Source of the DNA: Paraburkholderia caffeinilytica
GTDB lineage: Bacteria; Pseudomonadota; Gammaproteobacteria; Burkholderiales; Burkholderiaceae
DNA: 64,000 nucleotides
Direction: 5' to 3'
Assembly (NCBI RefSeq): GCF_003368325.1
Contig: NZ_CP031468.1
Span: 62,001 to 126,000, forward strand
The notes beneath the pieces are model-generated. The model did not search any database. It was not told where the DNA came from and worked only from the letters and a program-made list of their open reading frames with translations. A program made the translations under genes and the position numbers. Positions within the stretch are counted from its first letter, which is position 1. Each line of letters starts with the position of its first letter. Of the stretch, positions 26,870 through 35,927 are shown in pieces.

Positions 26870-27862
26870 TTGACCGACTGGACCAAAAAGTTGAACACCC
26901 CCACTTTCACGCGGCTGCGCCGCCTCCGCCGTTCTCCGGCCCTTCGCGAACTATTCACCGAGGTCGAGTTTTCACTGGACGACCTCGTGCTCCCGATTTT
27001 TGTTGACGAGGGCACAACCGACTTCACGCCGATTAAGTCGATGCCAGGCGTATCTCGCATCCCCGAGAACAAATTGGAACGCGAGATTGAAAAGTATGCG
27101 CGAGCCGGTATCAAGTCGGTGATGACATTCGGTATATCCCATCACAAGGACCACGCTGGCAGCGACACGTGGCGCCCCGACGGGCTGGTCGCACGCATGG
27201 CGTCTCGCATCAAGAAGTCCGTCCCGGACATGATTGTTATGTCCGACACCTGCTTTTGCGAATACACAACCCACGGTCATTGCGGGGTGGTGCACAACGG
27301 TGATGTCGAGAACGACGCCACGCTCCTGAACCTTGGAAAACAGGCTGTGGCTGCGGCGCAAGCAGGTGCCGACGTTATCGCACCGTCCGCTGCCATGGAT
27401 GGCCAGGTTGCCGCTATACGGGCAGCGTTGGATGCCAATGGCCTGACGGGCACCCCGGTGTTCTCGTATTCGACGAAGTTTGCGTCCGCCCTGTACGGTC
27501 CGTTCCGCGAAGCGGCTGAGAGTGCACTTCTAGGGGACCGAAAGGCCTACCAGATGAATCCGATGAACCGCCGGGAAGCAGTCCGCGAATCGCTCGCGGA
27601 CGAAGCCGAGGGTGCCGACGCGCTGATGGTTAAGCCGGCTGGCGCCTATCTGGACATCATCCGTGAGATTCGCGATGCCACTCGTCTTCCACTTGGCGCT
27701 TACCAGGTGAGCGGAGAGTACGCCATGATTAAGTTCGCTGCGGCGGCTGGGGCGATTGATGAAGCGCGCGTGGTGCGCGAAACGATTGGCGCAATCAAGC
27801 GCGCCGGCGCCGACATGATTTTCACCTACTTCGCGATGGACCTCGCGCTGCAAGGCATTTGA
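26870..27862 (+). CDS. hemB: Delta-aminolevulinic acid dehydratase (porphobilinogen synthase), Zn-type
   Basis: The 330-residue enzyme condenses two 5-aminolevulinate molecules to porphobilinogen. Both Schiff-base lysines are present (K203 in [16 protein letters not shown]255 in [10 protein letters not shown]). The metal site is the three-cysteine zinc version, C128/C130/C138 in [14 protein letters not shown]. The HemB I recall from Burkholderia has the DxALDPYTSHGQDG magnesium-type sequence, so this is probably a second, divergent copy acquired with the cluster. The only in-frame upstream start is TTG 26870 (or TTG 26891) without a good ribosome-binding site, so the start is uncertain. Confidence 0.88.
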   Translation: MTDWTKKLNTPTFTRLRRLRRSPALRELFTEVEFSLDDLVLPIFVDEGTTDFTPIKSMPGVSRIPENKLEREIEKYARAGIKSVMTFGISHHKDHAGSDTWRPDGLVARMASRIKKSVPDMIVMSDTCFCEYTTHGHCGVVHNGDVENDATLLNLGKQAVAAAQAGADVIAPSAAMDGQVAAIRAALDANGLTGTPVFSYSTKFASALYGPFREAAESALLGDRKAYQMNPMNRREAVRESLADEAEGADALMVKPAGAYLDIIREIRDATRLPLGAYQVSGEYAMIKFAAAAGAIDEARVVRETIGAIKRAGADMIFTYFAMDLALQGI

Positions 27863-28072
27863 CGCGCGCTATCATCAAACGGAGGCTGCAGCGCCTTGGC
27901 GCCGCAACGTCCCACCGCATATTTGGCACGCAACCCTTGCGAGGGGCTCGGATGTCAGGTTGCTTCAACCTGTCGGGCGACGTCCAGAATCGTCGAAAGA
28001 AAGACGAGAACGCCGCCTACCCCCTCGTTTCCAACGAGCAGGTAGCGGCACTCTTAGGCGCGTTCTGGGGCT

Positions 28073-29347
28073 TTAGATGACGTCGTAGTTGAGGCGAATC
28101 TCCGCCGCGATACGGTGAGCATCCAGAGCTTCACGGTGCGACTGCCGCACACAGATAGGCGCAATCACGTCGACGGCCTTTTGCTCGACCCATTGATGAG
28201 TGACTGTCTTGATGAAGGAGCCTACCCATAGGCCGCCGGTGTAGCGGCCAGCACTGCGTGTCGGCAACGTATGGTTCGTGCCGGCAATTTTGTCGGAGAA
28301 CACGACCGACGCCTTGTCGCCAATAAACAGCGAACCGTAATTTGTCAAGCGTAGCGCGAGTTCCTTCGCGTTCTTCGTATGGATTTGCAAGTGCTCCGCC
28401 GCAAATTCGTCCGAATAGGCAATCATCGACTCCTCGCTATCGCACAGGACGATGCCTCCGTGCTTGCGCCAGGCAGGCTCAGCAACCTCACGCGTCGACA
28501 GGATAGCCAGTTGACGGTCCATCTCGCGTAGCGTCGCTTCACCGACTTCACGCGATGTCGTCATCAGAATTGCACGAGCTTCGACATCGTGTTCGGCTTG
28601 GCCGAGCAGGTCAGCCGCGAGTACCTTCGGGTCGGCCGTTTCGTCAGCGAGAATGCCGATCTCGCTCGGGCCGGCCAGTTGGTCAATGCCGACCAGACCA
28701 AACACCTGACGCTTCGCTTCGTTCACGAACTTGTTGCCCGGACCGACAATCTTGTCTACGCGCGGAATCGACTCCGTACCGTAGGCCAGCGCGGCAATCG
28801 CTTGTGCGCCGCCGACCTTGAAAATCTTGGTCGCGCCAGAGAGGTGTGCAGCATACAGAACTGCGGGGTGCACATTCGGCGGCGTACACACGATGATTTC
28901 CTTGACGCCCGCGACCTTTGCGGGGATGACGGTCATCTGGGCCGACGAGAGCAGTGGATAGCGGCCACCGGGTACGTAGCAACCAGCACGCTGGATCGGA
29001 ATCAGGCGGTGGCCGAGGTGCAGCCCCGGAATGGTTTCGACCTCGAGGTCTTTCATCGTCGCCAGCTGCGCCTTCGCGAACTGTGTCACGCGTTCGATGC
29101 CGAACTTCATGTCTTCAAGTAGCTTGTCGTCGCACTGCCGACCAGCAGCTTCGATTTCCTCCGCGGTGACTTCGATGGCTTCCTGGTCGAACTTGTCGAA
29201 CTTCTTGTTGTACTCGCGAAGCGCTGCATCACCCCGAGTCGCCACATCCTTGATAATCCCGGCGACGAGGTCTCGCAGTTGATTCTCTTCGGCGGTCGTT
29301 ACGGTCGACGGTTCTTTAATGTACGTGGTGCCCGGAATGGCGCTCAT
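28073..29347 (-). CDS. Histidinol dehydrogenase-like NAD-dependent dehydrogenase (HisD/HpsN family)
   Basis: The 424-residue member of the HisD superfamily has GGRYPLLSSAQMTVIPAKVA, VGPGNKFVNEAKRQVFG, GPSEIGILAD, zinc-type ligands in LLGQAEHDVEA, catalytic AEHLQIHTKN and SDKIAGTNHTLPT. ATG 29347 follows GAGG. No other his genes are near, so it is more likely a catabolic paralogue that oxidises an alcohol twice to an acid, as sulfopropanediol 3-dehydrogenase HpsN does. Two well-formed 18-bp operators lie 52 and 206 bp upstream, and a third site farther out, linking it to the XRE-cupin regulators and to the divergent permease. Confidence 0.85.
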   Translation of the reverse strand: MSAIPGTTYIKEPSTVTTAEENQLRDLVAGIIKDVATRGDAALREYNKKFDKFDQEAIEVTAEEIEAAGRQCDDKLLEDMKFGIERVTQFAKAQLATMKDLEVETIPGLHLGHRLIPIQRAGCYVPGGRYPLLSSAQMTVIPAKVAGVKEIIVCTPPNVHPAVLYAAHLSGATKIFKVGGAQAIAALAYGTESIPRVDKIVGPGNKFVNEAKRQVFGLVGIDQLAGPSEIGILADETADPKVLAADLLGQAEHDVEARAILMTTSREVGEATLREMDRQLAILSTREVAEPAWRKHGGIVLCDSEESMIAYSDEFAAEHLQIHTKNAKELALRLTNYGSLFIGDKASVVFSDKIAGTNHTLPTRSAGRYTGGLWVGSFIKTVTHQWVEQKAVDVIAPICVRQSHREALDAHRIAAEIRLNYDVI

Positions 29348-29398
29348 GTTTTGCCTCAATGACTTTGACACAGTTGATGGAAAAAACAACGGTACTAC

Positions 29399-29416
29399 TG
29401 GACGTTTAAACGCACA
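29399..29416. promoter_or_regulatory. 18-bp operator (TGGACGTTTAAACGCACA)
   Basis: It has a perfect 10-bp core CGTTTAAACG (29403-29412). It lies just upstream of the HisD-like gene. Confidence 0.6.
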
Positions 29417-29552
29417 TCTGGACTTCGTCTTTCCTATGCCGCCCCTGGTCAGGGAAAGCAGTTGCACCGGTAATTGCTGGGAATCGCGGAGAGAACGGCC
29501 TGTCGGCGTATGTGGCGCGTCGGAGCAAACTGGAAACGAACGAAGATTCATA

Positions 29553-29570
29553 TGGACGTTATAACGCCCA
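29553..29570. promoter_or_regulatory. 18-bp operator (TGGACGTTATAACGCCCA), best copy
   Basis: The palindrome extends to CATATG on both sides (29549-29574), with one asymmetric base pair. It is the closest match in the window to TGGACGTTATAACGTCCA and lies in the HisD-like/permease divergent region. Confidence 0.7.
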
Positions 29571-29696
29571 TATGAACACAAAATACTCCGCCGCTGCATC
29601 AGTGTTTTTCCCTAGAGCCTATGCGTCCGGTGCATAAGATGGGCGAATTGGACGGGCCTTGACGGCGTCGAATCCCCTCTTCAGGTAGCGAAGAAG

Positions 29697-29714
29697 TGGA
29701 AATTTTAATTTCCA
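29697..29714. promoter_or_regulatory. 18-bp operator-like palindrome (TGGAAATTTTAATTTCCA)
   Basis: The outer arms TGGA/TCCA and 16 of 18 positions are symmetric, but the inner CGTT is replaced by AATT. It may be a variant site or an unrelated AT-rich palindrome. Confidence 0.4.
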
Positions 29715-29853
29715 TGGGTGTTTATGCCTGCGTCGAGCGCTGCGACGTGGAACAGTCGATAGGTTTCTCGACAGAGAAAGGTAGAGGTTTACCCGCAAAA
29801 GGCGTCGATACGGCTGAAGAAGGGCTGGCGAGGGTTGACGTCCAAATTCGCAA

Positions 29854-29891
29854 CGGACAATATACAGTCCATTAGCCTGTTTTAACGTCCA
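29854..29891. promoter_or_regulatory. Operator (CGGACAATATACAGTCCA) plus half site (TTTTAACGTCCA)
   Basis: The first site (29854-29871) has perfect GGAC/GTCC arms. The half site (29880-29891) matches the right arm of the consensus. Both precede the APC permease gene by 75-110 bp. Confidence 0.5.
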
Positions 29892-29966
29892 CCCGGTTCG
29901 GCATTGCGGAGCCGCGCAATCAGCCCACGGTTTCTAGCAACCGCACCAACCGCCACGCACTCATCT

Positions 29967-31295
29967 ATGTCCAGTCTGAAACGAACCCTCTCCCTATCGT
30001 CACTTGTATTGCTCGGCGTAGGTTTGATGGCGCCCATCATTGTTCTGGGAACGTTCGGGATTTTGTCGCAAGCTAGCGGCGGCCGGGCACCTCTGTCGTA
30101 CCTCGTGGCACTGGTTGCGATGTTTCTCACCGCGCTCAGTTATGCGCACATGTGCCGCGCGTACCCGGTTTCGGGCTCCTCGTACACGTATGTGAGTAAG
30201 GCCATCGACCCGCGCCTGGGGTTTCTCACTGGTTGGTCCATCCTGCTCGACTATCTGTTCTTACCGATGGCTATTTGGCTGATTGGTGCCGCGTACCTGC
30301 ACTCAGTCATTCGAACGGTGCCGCAGTCCGTTTGGCTGCCGGGCTTCATTGTTATTTCGTCTGCCATCAACATTATTGGTCTGAAGCTCGCAGCCAAGCT
30401 GAATGTGACACTGCTGGTTTTGCAGTGCCTCGTTATGATTGCGTTCGGGGCGCTGTGCGTCCACTACGTTCTCGGTGACCCAACGAAGCCTCTGTTTACG
30501 CTCACTCCGTTCGGGAGCAACGGTGCTAGCCTCCCCCTCGTGATGACCGGTGCGGGTATCGCCTGCTATTCGTATCTCGGTTTCGACGCAGTAAGTACAC
30601 TGACTGAGGAGACGAAAGACCCTCAGCGAACTGTACCTAAGGCGATTTTGCTAGTGACCCTGATTGGCGGCGGCATCTTTGTGGCGATGTCTTACATCGT
30701 TCAAGTGGCGCATCCCTCCACGTCTTTTGTCGACGCAGATTCCGCGGCCAACGAAATCGCGAAAAACATCGGCGGCGACGTTTTCGTTATGTTGTTTCTC
30801 ATTGGCATGGTCGTTGGCCAATTTGCATCGGGCATCGCTGCTCAAGCCAGCGCCTCTCGGCTTCTCTTCGCGCTGGGTCGCGACTCGGTGTTCCCAAAAA
30901 GGATTTTTGCCTACCTTAGCCCTCGCTTTCAGACGCCAGTGTTCACGATTCTGTTGACCGCAGCGTTCGCATTGCTTGCGCTGAAGATGGACGTCACAAC
31001 CTCGACATCATTCATCAACTTCGGGGCGTTTCTTACCTTCACCCTCGTGAACCTCTCCGTTATCTTCCATTATCGGTTGCGGCTTGGAACGCGCGGGATG
31101 AAGAGCACGGTCATGCATGCATTGCTTCCGGTGCTCGGTATTGCCTCCACTATCGCACTGATGTTGAGCCTTGACCGCAACGCAGTGATGCTCGGACTGT
31201 CGTGGCTCGCCATCGGCGTCGTCTATCTGGGATATCTCACGCGCTTCTTTCGAGTCCCGCCGCCCGAGCTTCATATGTCGAACGGTGTTCATTGA
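29967..31295 (+). CDS. APC-superfamily amino acid/amine permease
   Basis: The 442-residue inner-membrane transporter has about 12 hydrophobic segments. The N-terminus (LSLSSLVLLGVGLMAPIIVL) and the ALSYAHMCRAYPVSGSSYTY loop match the PuuP/YhdG-like APC group. ATG 29967 is chosen because the LKRTLSLSSL start aligns with the family; an upstream TTG at 29904 would add an untypical leader. It is divergent from the HisD-like gene across a 619-bp region packed with 18-bp sites, and the small LGYN-family ORF follows 33 bp after its stop. Confidence 0.88.
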   Translation: MSSLKRTLSLSSLVLLGVGLMAPIIVLGTFGILSQASGGRAPLSYLVALVAMFLTALSYAHMCRAYPVSGSSYTYVSKAIDPRLGFLTGWSILLDYLFLPMAIWLIGAAYLHSVIRTVPQSVWLPGFIVISSAINIIGLKLAAKLNVTLLVLQCLVMIAFGALCVHYVLGDPTKPLFTLTPFGSNGASLPLVMTGAGIACYSYLGFDAVSTLTEETKDPQRTVPKAILLVTLIGGGIFVAMSYIVQVAHPSTSFVDADSAANEIAKNIGGDVFVMLFLIGMVVGQFASGIAAQASASRLLFALGRDSVFPKRIFAYLSPRFQTPVFTILLTAAFALLALKMDVTTSTSFINFGAFLTFTLVNLSVIFHYRLRLGTRGMKSTVMHALLPVLGIASTIALMLSLDRNAVMLGLSWLAIGVVYLGYLTRFFRVPPPELHMSNGVH

Positions 31296-31328
31296 CGTAA
31301 TTGCCGTGCTTTTTTTATCGAGGTTCAC

Positions 31329-31523
31329 ATGCGAAGCAAAACATTTTCCGCTGGCGCCACTGACGATCGGACCGCATTATGCAGGCACCTGAGCACTCCG
31401 GAAGCTAGATCGGCTGATTCGAGTTCATATCGAAAGCTGTTGTGCGCGCCATTGTCGACCATCGCGCGGAACATCGACGAACGGCCAGAGGCATCCGACG
31501 CGGCTGTGTTGGGATACAACTGA
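31329..31523 (+). CDS. Small LGYN-family protein, copy B (64 aa, unknown function)
   Basis: A 64-residue ORF with the same leader as copy A (ATCGAGGTTCACATG, SD-like GAGG). Its C-terminal half (SSSYRKLLCAPLSTIARNID, ERPEASDAAVLGYN) is the closest relative of copy A; the N-terminal halves differ. The 33-bp gap after the APC permease indicates cotranscription, and a terminator follows at 31677. Conservation is strongest in the last 34 residues while DNA around the ORF differs, which points to selection on the peptide. Confidence 0.75.
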   Translation: MRSKTFSAGATDDRTALCRHLSTPEARSADSSSYRKLLCAPLSTIARNIDERPEASDAAVLGYN

Positions 31524-31676
31524 CGAAGATTGTGGTCCGCCGACTCGCAGTTGGGAGCTGAAAAGCTAGTCACGGTCGGAAAAACAGCGACAAGAAATTG
31601 GCCCCAGTATCCGAGCAATTGGGCAAGCTATTCAATCGAAGATACGATTCCTCCACATCTCCGAGGAGTGGATTCG

Positions 31677-31703
31677 GCCCGCCAACGCGCGGGCTCTTTT
31701 TTT
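31677..31703 (+). terminator. Terminator of the permease-LGYN operon
   Basis: GCCCGC (31677-31682) pairs with GCGGGC (31689-31694), followed by TCTTTTTTT. Confidence 0.7.
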
Positions 31704-32163
31704 GAACGAGCATGCGCAACAGCTTGGGGGGCAAGTCCCTTCGCGACACCTCATTGATCGCGACCTTCGCAAAAGCAACCCCGCGGCGGAGTTCGCGTAC
31801 GCCGTCGCGTGGCCAAACGAAGATCCCCGCCTGGACTATCTAAGCGAAGCCGCGGACCTGCATCTGCAGAAGCTTGTTCAGCCACAGCCTACCGACTCTT
31901 TGGCCCAGCGCCGCGAGCGCACGATTATGGCCCGCCTGCTCGGCACCGACATCACAGCCTCGGAACTCAGGTCCACCCAACGCGGCCACGTCGTCCTCAA
32001 CCTCGTTCGTGCACATCTCTACGTACCCCGGCGCCGCCTGCGCGCCGGGCGTCGGGTTCCCGTTGCACACTTCAACGTTGTAGCGCGTGAAGCCTGGTGC
32101 AGTGGGCACGACACGCTAATGGCCCTGGTGCTGTTTGAGATCTGTTTGGCCGGTGCGATCTAG
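31702..32163 (+). CDS. Hypothetical protein, possibly a gene fragment
   Basis: A 153-residue frame whose first half (DPRLDYLSEAADLHLQKLVQ, QRRERTIMARLLG) has GC-rich third positions and looks coding. From about 31960 the frame turns Arg-rich, and the opposite strand (32109 to about 31970) becomes the better-looking frame (TRYNVEVCNGNPTPGAQAAP). It may be a mosaic of two truncated genes. No family recognised, and the start codon has no convincing ribosome-binding site. Confidence 0.3.
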   Translation: MNEHAQQLGGQVPSRHLIDRDLRKSNPAAEFAYAVAWPNEDPRLDYLSEAADLHLQKLVQPQPTDSLAQRRERTIMARLLGTDITASELRSTQRGHVVLNLVRAHLYVPRRRLRAGRRVPVAHFNVVAREAWCSGHDTLMALVLFEICLAGAI

Positions 32164-32588
32164 GTGTTCTACTTTGGTGCGGGCTGGTGTCAATCGAACT
32201 AAACACGGAACCCCATCACAGGCTTCAAACCCGCCTCAATTACGGGGCGGATCCAGCCCGGCTACATCTTTCTACCAATCTAGGGTGATTTAAGCTTGCA
32301 ACTCTCCAGGAATTTGAACTAATGTGCTGCTCAGCATCTCGGATGCGGCGATAGTCGCTGGGTAAACATCGCTCTTTCATAGGACAAGTTGGGCAGGCGC
32401 TGGACCAGTGAACCCCCAGAGTCCTATCATGTTCACCGGTCGTAAGTCGATAGATGGCTCGCTCGCCGGCAGGTACGGGAACTCGTTGGCTTGGTCAATG
32501 ATCGCCAGCGGACGTGATCGGGCTACACAATAGGTGCAAGCGCCGCCATCTGCGCCCAACGGGGCGTATTAAGCGGCGGCGCTAATCT
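32164..32588. other. Intergenic region without a supported gene
   Basis: This is 425 bp downstream of the GH79 gene (its 3' side). No ORF with family features is seen, and I did not find a clear terminator for the GH79 transcript. Confidence 0.4.
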
Positions 32589-34490
32589 CTATTTCGACAA
32601 GGTAACGAGGACCGCGCTCGTCGGCTCAACTGCTACGTTAAACGCGCCGTTTTGCGCTGCCGCAGTCTCCGCATACTTGATACCGACGGGGACGCCATCC
32701 ACGCTACCATCAAAGGTCTGACCCCCAAGGCTAATTCCGCTCTTGGACGTAAAGGCCGGTGCACGCATGCGTTCAATCGCCGCGCTCGTAAAACCGGGCA
32801 CATTCACGCTGACGTTTCCGTAGTTTTGCTGATCCTTGTTGATGATCAACACGTTGACCTTTTTCGTCGTCGGGTCAAGCGTTGCCCATGCCTTCAGATT
32901 CGCAGACGTCGTGAGCGTCACGGGCAGAAGGCTAGACTGGTTCTCTGCCGCCTCTGCAAATAGGAGCATCCCGTAATAAAGTGCCTGGACCGTCCGGAGC
33001 GAATAGCCATTGGACCATTGGGTACCGGAAGGAGGCGTCCACGTCTTGACCGCGATATTCGCCAGGTTGCTGTACTGAGCTTCGGGAATGTTGAAGTTGA
33101 ATGCTCCATAAACATCCCAGGCACTGAACCTGTTCCAGTTCTTCGATATCATATTTACGCCCGTTGCCCCTGCTTTCGCGTACTCAAACATGGCGTCAGG
33201 TGCCCAAAGAGCCTCCTCAAACGCGTTGCTAATGCCGTCCTGCCCCTCGCACGATATTGAATTCATTTCGTCAATCCGGTACGGCTTGTCTGCTGCCTTT
33301 GCGACCGCTGCGAACGGTACAGCGTATGAAGGATTCGTCGATGACGAGGATGCTTGAAGAAGCAGACCGGATTTCGGCGCCCCCCCGCAAGCACCTCCCG
33401 TTGTGATGTAGGAATGCTGGCTGACGTTTGCCATGACGGATCCAGACTGGTTCAAAAGATTTGTCAATCCTGCTGCCGAAAGGAAGGATCCTGCGATCGC
33501 AGCTGTAGTTGGATCCTGTGGGTAGAATGCGTCGGAAGGTGCTGTGAACAACGGGCTATTAGGCACATTGCTCAAAATTCCCTGTGTGAACGCACGAACC
33601 TCATTGGTATATTGAGTGAAGGAATACGGGGAGGTTCGAACTCCCTGATACGCGTAAAGGTCTGGTTCGTTTCCCAGTTCAATCGACTGCAAGGAGCCGG
33701 CAGGCATGTCGTGCGTATATTCCCTAACCTGGTCCGATCCGAGCGTCACATTGTTCGCGGCAAAGTTGATCCCCAAAATGAACGTAGCACCGGATCCCTC
33801 TGCCGAGAGATCATTTGCAAGCTGTGCAAAGGCTCGCACGGTTCCCGAATTTGGCTCGGTGGTCGAGTCACTAACTGTGCCGCCTATTCGGATTGATACC
33901 GGTCCACCGCCGAATTTCGTTATGTTCTTCAACAACTGCCGATAGATCGGATTAACACTGATTGCAGGGTCACCCATCAATAGTTGGGCTTGTCCCCACG
34001 GATGTGAGAAGCCGATGTAACCACTCGGGATTTGTGTTCCCGGATGAGTTGGATCGACTGTGACTGTTGCCATCGGGGTGGAACTGGCGACGCTCACGGC
34101 TATTGTCTTCGTAAATATTCCACCAGACGAATTGGACGCGGTCAGGGTATATGTGGTGCTTTGCGATGGTACGACGACCGCCGAGGACGCCGCGGTTGCT
34201 GACACGCCACTTAGCGTGACGCTTTGGGCGTTTGGCGCGCTCCACGAGAGCGTGACTGCTTGTCCCTGGCTAACTGCGGTTCTGTCCGCGGAAAACTGAG
34301 CTATGGGATTGGTTCCCACATCCGAACCACCACAAGCAGTCAGGAGGGTTGACGCGACCGAAAATGCAAGAAACCACGGGTACCGCCCGCACCTTCCGAG
34401 GGAAAGTCCAGCACCCATATCAGCCGCCGTGAGCTTGTCCTCGCAGGAGGCAAGCTGACAAATCGAGGTTGATGTCTTCGCGTTCCTCAT
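32589..34490 (-). CDS. GH79-family (beta-glucuronidase/heparanase-like) lipoprotein
   Basis: The 633-residue protein starts at an ATG five bases after AGGAGG. After about 40 residues comes a lipoprotein signal (WFLAFSVASTLLTACGGS) with lipobox LTAC, then an Ig-like domain (WSAPNAQSVTLSG, TTYTLTASNSSGG), then a TIM-barrel glycosidase with probable acid/base Glu in SIELGNEPDLY and nucleophile Glu in YRIDEMNS, and a C-terminal beta domain (VNVLIINKDQQNYGNVSVNV). This layout fits GH79. It would release glucuronic acid (or a methylated or sulfated form) at the cell surface or periplasm, feeding the adjacent porin and hexuronate-type transporter. Confidence 0.82.
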   Translation of the reverse strand: MRNAKTSTSICQLASCEDKLTAADMGAGLSLGRCGRYPWFLAFSVASTLLTACGGSDVGTNPIAQFSADRTAVSQGQAVTLSWSAPNAQSVTLSGVSATAASSAVVVPSQSTTYTLTASNSSGGIFTKTIAVSVASSTPMATVTVDPTHPGTQIPSGYIGFSHPWGQAQLLMGDPAISVNPIYRQLLKNITKFGGGPVSIRIGGTVSDSTTEPNSGTVRAFAQLANDLSAEGSGATFILGINFAANNVTLGSDQVREYTHDMPAGSLQSIELGNEPDLYAYQGVRTSPYSFTQYTNEVRAFTQGILSNVPNSPLFTAPSDAFYPQDPTTAAIAGSFLSAAGLTNLLNQSGSVMANVSQHSYITTGGACGGAPKSGLLLQASSSSTNPSYAVPFAAVAKAADKPYRIDEMNSISCEGQDGISNAFEEALWAPDAMFEYAKAGATGVNMISKNWNRFSAWDVYGAFNFNIPEAQYSNLANIAVKTWTPPSGTQWSNGYSLRTVQALYYGMLLFAEAAENQSSLLPVTLTTSANLKAWATLDPTTKKVNVLIINKDQQNYGNVSVNVPGFTSAAIERMRAPAFTSKSGISLGGQTFDGSVDGVPVGIKYAETAAAQNGAFNVAVEPTSAVLVTLSK

Positions 34491-34701
34491 GAAATCCTCC
34501 TATATTAATTTGATTTGCTGTCTGTCTCGAAAATTATCTTTCACCTTACCGACCGGCTTATTGGAGTCCGTTGGAAGGCGAGCTTTTTGTCTTTTGGGAA
34601 ATAGATTTCCCCCGCTGAGATTCATAACGTAACGGGGCGGAATCGGGGTTAAGACTTCCACCTATTAAACTCGATGCATAGGTGAACTACATGTTCCGAT
34701 G

Positions 34702-35871
34702 TCAAAATTTGCTCGCGATACCGAGCATAACTACGACCTGATTCGGTGTCGACGACGGTGTGAGATTTTGAGAATCGCCGACAACTGGAGCGGCAGCCAC
34801 AATTGTCTTGATACCACTGGCACCGAGGGTCTTTCCGGTCGCGTGAGTGAACCCCTCGAGCGCATAGAGCGTCGTTCGTTTGGAAAGCAAATAGGCCTGC
34901 TTAAGGGAAAACAGAAGATATTTTGCGCGATCTTGGATAGTGTTGGCCTTCGACGCGACCGTGTAGCTCACTGCAGCGGCCGACTCCAGGTCCGGACGTA
35001 TGCGATAAGTCCCGAAGATGCCGTAATTATTGAAGACTGCGGTGTCAAGGAACGCCGACTGGTTACCCGGGAGATACCGAACGTTCGCATAGACAGCTCC
35101 GAGTCGGAGAGCTCCGATCGTGTAGTTTGCCGCGATCGCAGCATCCTCAATCCGGCTAGCAGTAAGGTAACCTTGATTGACGACCGTCGTTCCCAGTGAT
35201 GCACTTGAAGTTGATCCGAACACGACGCCCGGCTGTGCATTATCCATCCGCAAGTAGCCCGCTGCGACTCCAAGCGGACCGGAAGAATACTGCAGTGCAG
35301 CGCTGATAGTCTGTCCACTACCGATGCTGCCCGGGTTCCCGCCAAAGCCATACATTGCGCTAGCCTGAAGGCCGCGAAAGACCGGCGAGGTGTAGGTCAC
35401 AGAGCTATTGGCGCGCGTGGTCTTGTCCAGGCTGTCGATGTCGCCTGGTTGCGCTCCCACCGCACCAGCCATGGTCGCAGCGGGTGCAAGAGGACCGACG
35501 AGCAGGAAATAGGGGGTGTACTGACGTCCCATCGTGACGGTCCCGTATTTCTGGTCCCTCAGCCCCAGGTACGCTTGTCGATTGAAGATGAGGCCAGATG
35601 TCGTCGCAGCACCAGAATTCATATCAAAACTCGACTCGACCTGGAAGATCGTTGCCAAGCCGCCGCCGAGGTCCTCTACCCCAGTCAATCCCCAGACTGA
35701 CGTCGTGAGATTTCCCGAGCGCAAGTAAACGTTGGAATGGCCTTTCTGATTGTTCACATACGTGACTGCGTCATCTACCGCACCGTAAAGCGTTACGCTA
35801 CTCTGGGCGAACACATTCGTGCCGTACATCGCTGCCAACAGCACACCGTGGTTCAGTGTCTTGCTTTTCAT
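34702..35871 (-). CDS. Outer-membrane general porin (Burkholderia type)
   Basis: The 389-residue protein has a signal peptide ending NVFA-QSSVTLYG, the porin opening strand (SSVTLYGAVDDAVTYVNN), VWGLTGVEDLGGGLATIFQV, GLRDQKYGTVTMGRQY, and a C-terminal Phe (VVVMLGIASKF), as required by outer-membrane assembly. It lies between the GH79 gene and the hexuronate-type MFS gene and probably admits their sugar substrate. Confidence 0.92.
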   Translation of the reverse strand: MKSKTLNHGVLLAAMYGTNVFAQSSVTLYGAVDDAVTYVNNQKGHSNVYLRSGNLTTSVWGLTGVEDLGGGLATIFQVESSFDMNSGAATTSGLIFNRQAYLGLRDQKYGTVTMGRQYTPYFLLVGPLAPAATMAGAVGAQPGDIDSLDKTTRANSSVTYTSPVFRGLQASAMYGFGGNPGSIGSGQTISAALQYSSGPLGVAAGYLRMDNAQPGVVFGSTSSASLGTTVVNQGYLTASRIEDAAIAANYTIGALRLGAVYANVRYLPGNQSAFLDTAVFNNYGIFGTYRIRPDLESAAAVSYTVASKANTIQDRAKYLLFSLKQAYLLSKRTTLYALEGFTHATGKTLGASGIKTIVAAAPVVGDSQNLTPSSTPNQVVVMLGIASKF

Positions 35872-35927
35872 CTACTCGCCTCACGCTCTATGGATAGTTA
35901 ATTGTCGAAAGTGTCTTATGGGCTGCC

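Noticed and set aside
28073..29347. True histidine-biosynthesis hisD
   Set aside because: No other his gene is near, its promoter carries catabolic-type operators, and it is divergent from an amine permease; a paralogue is more likely.
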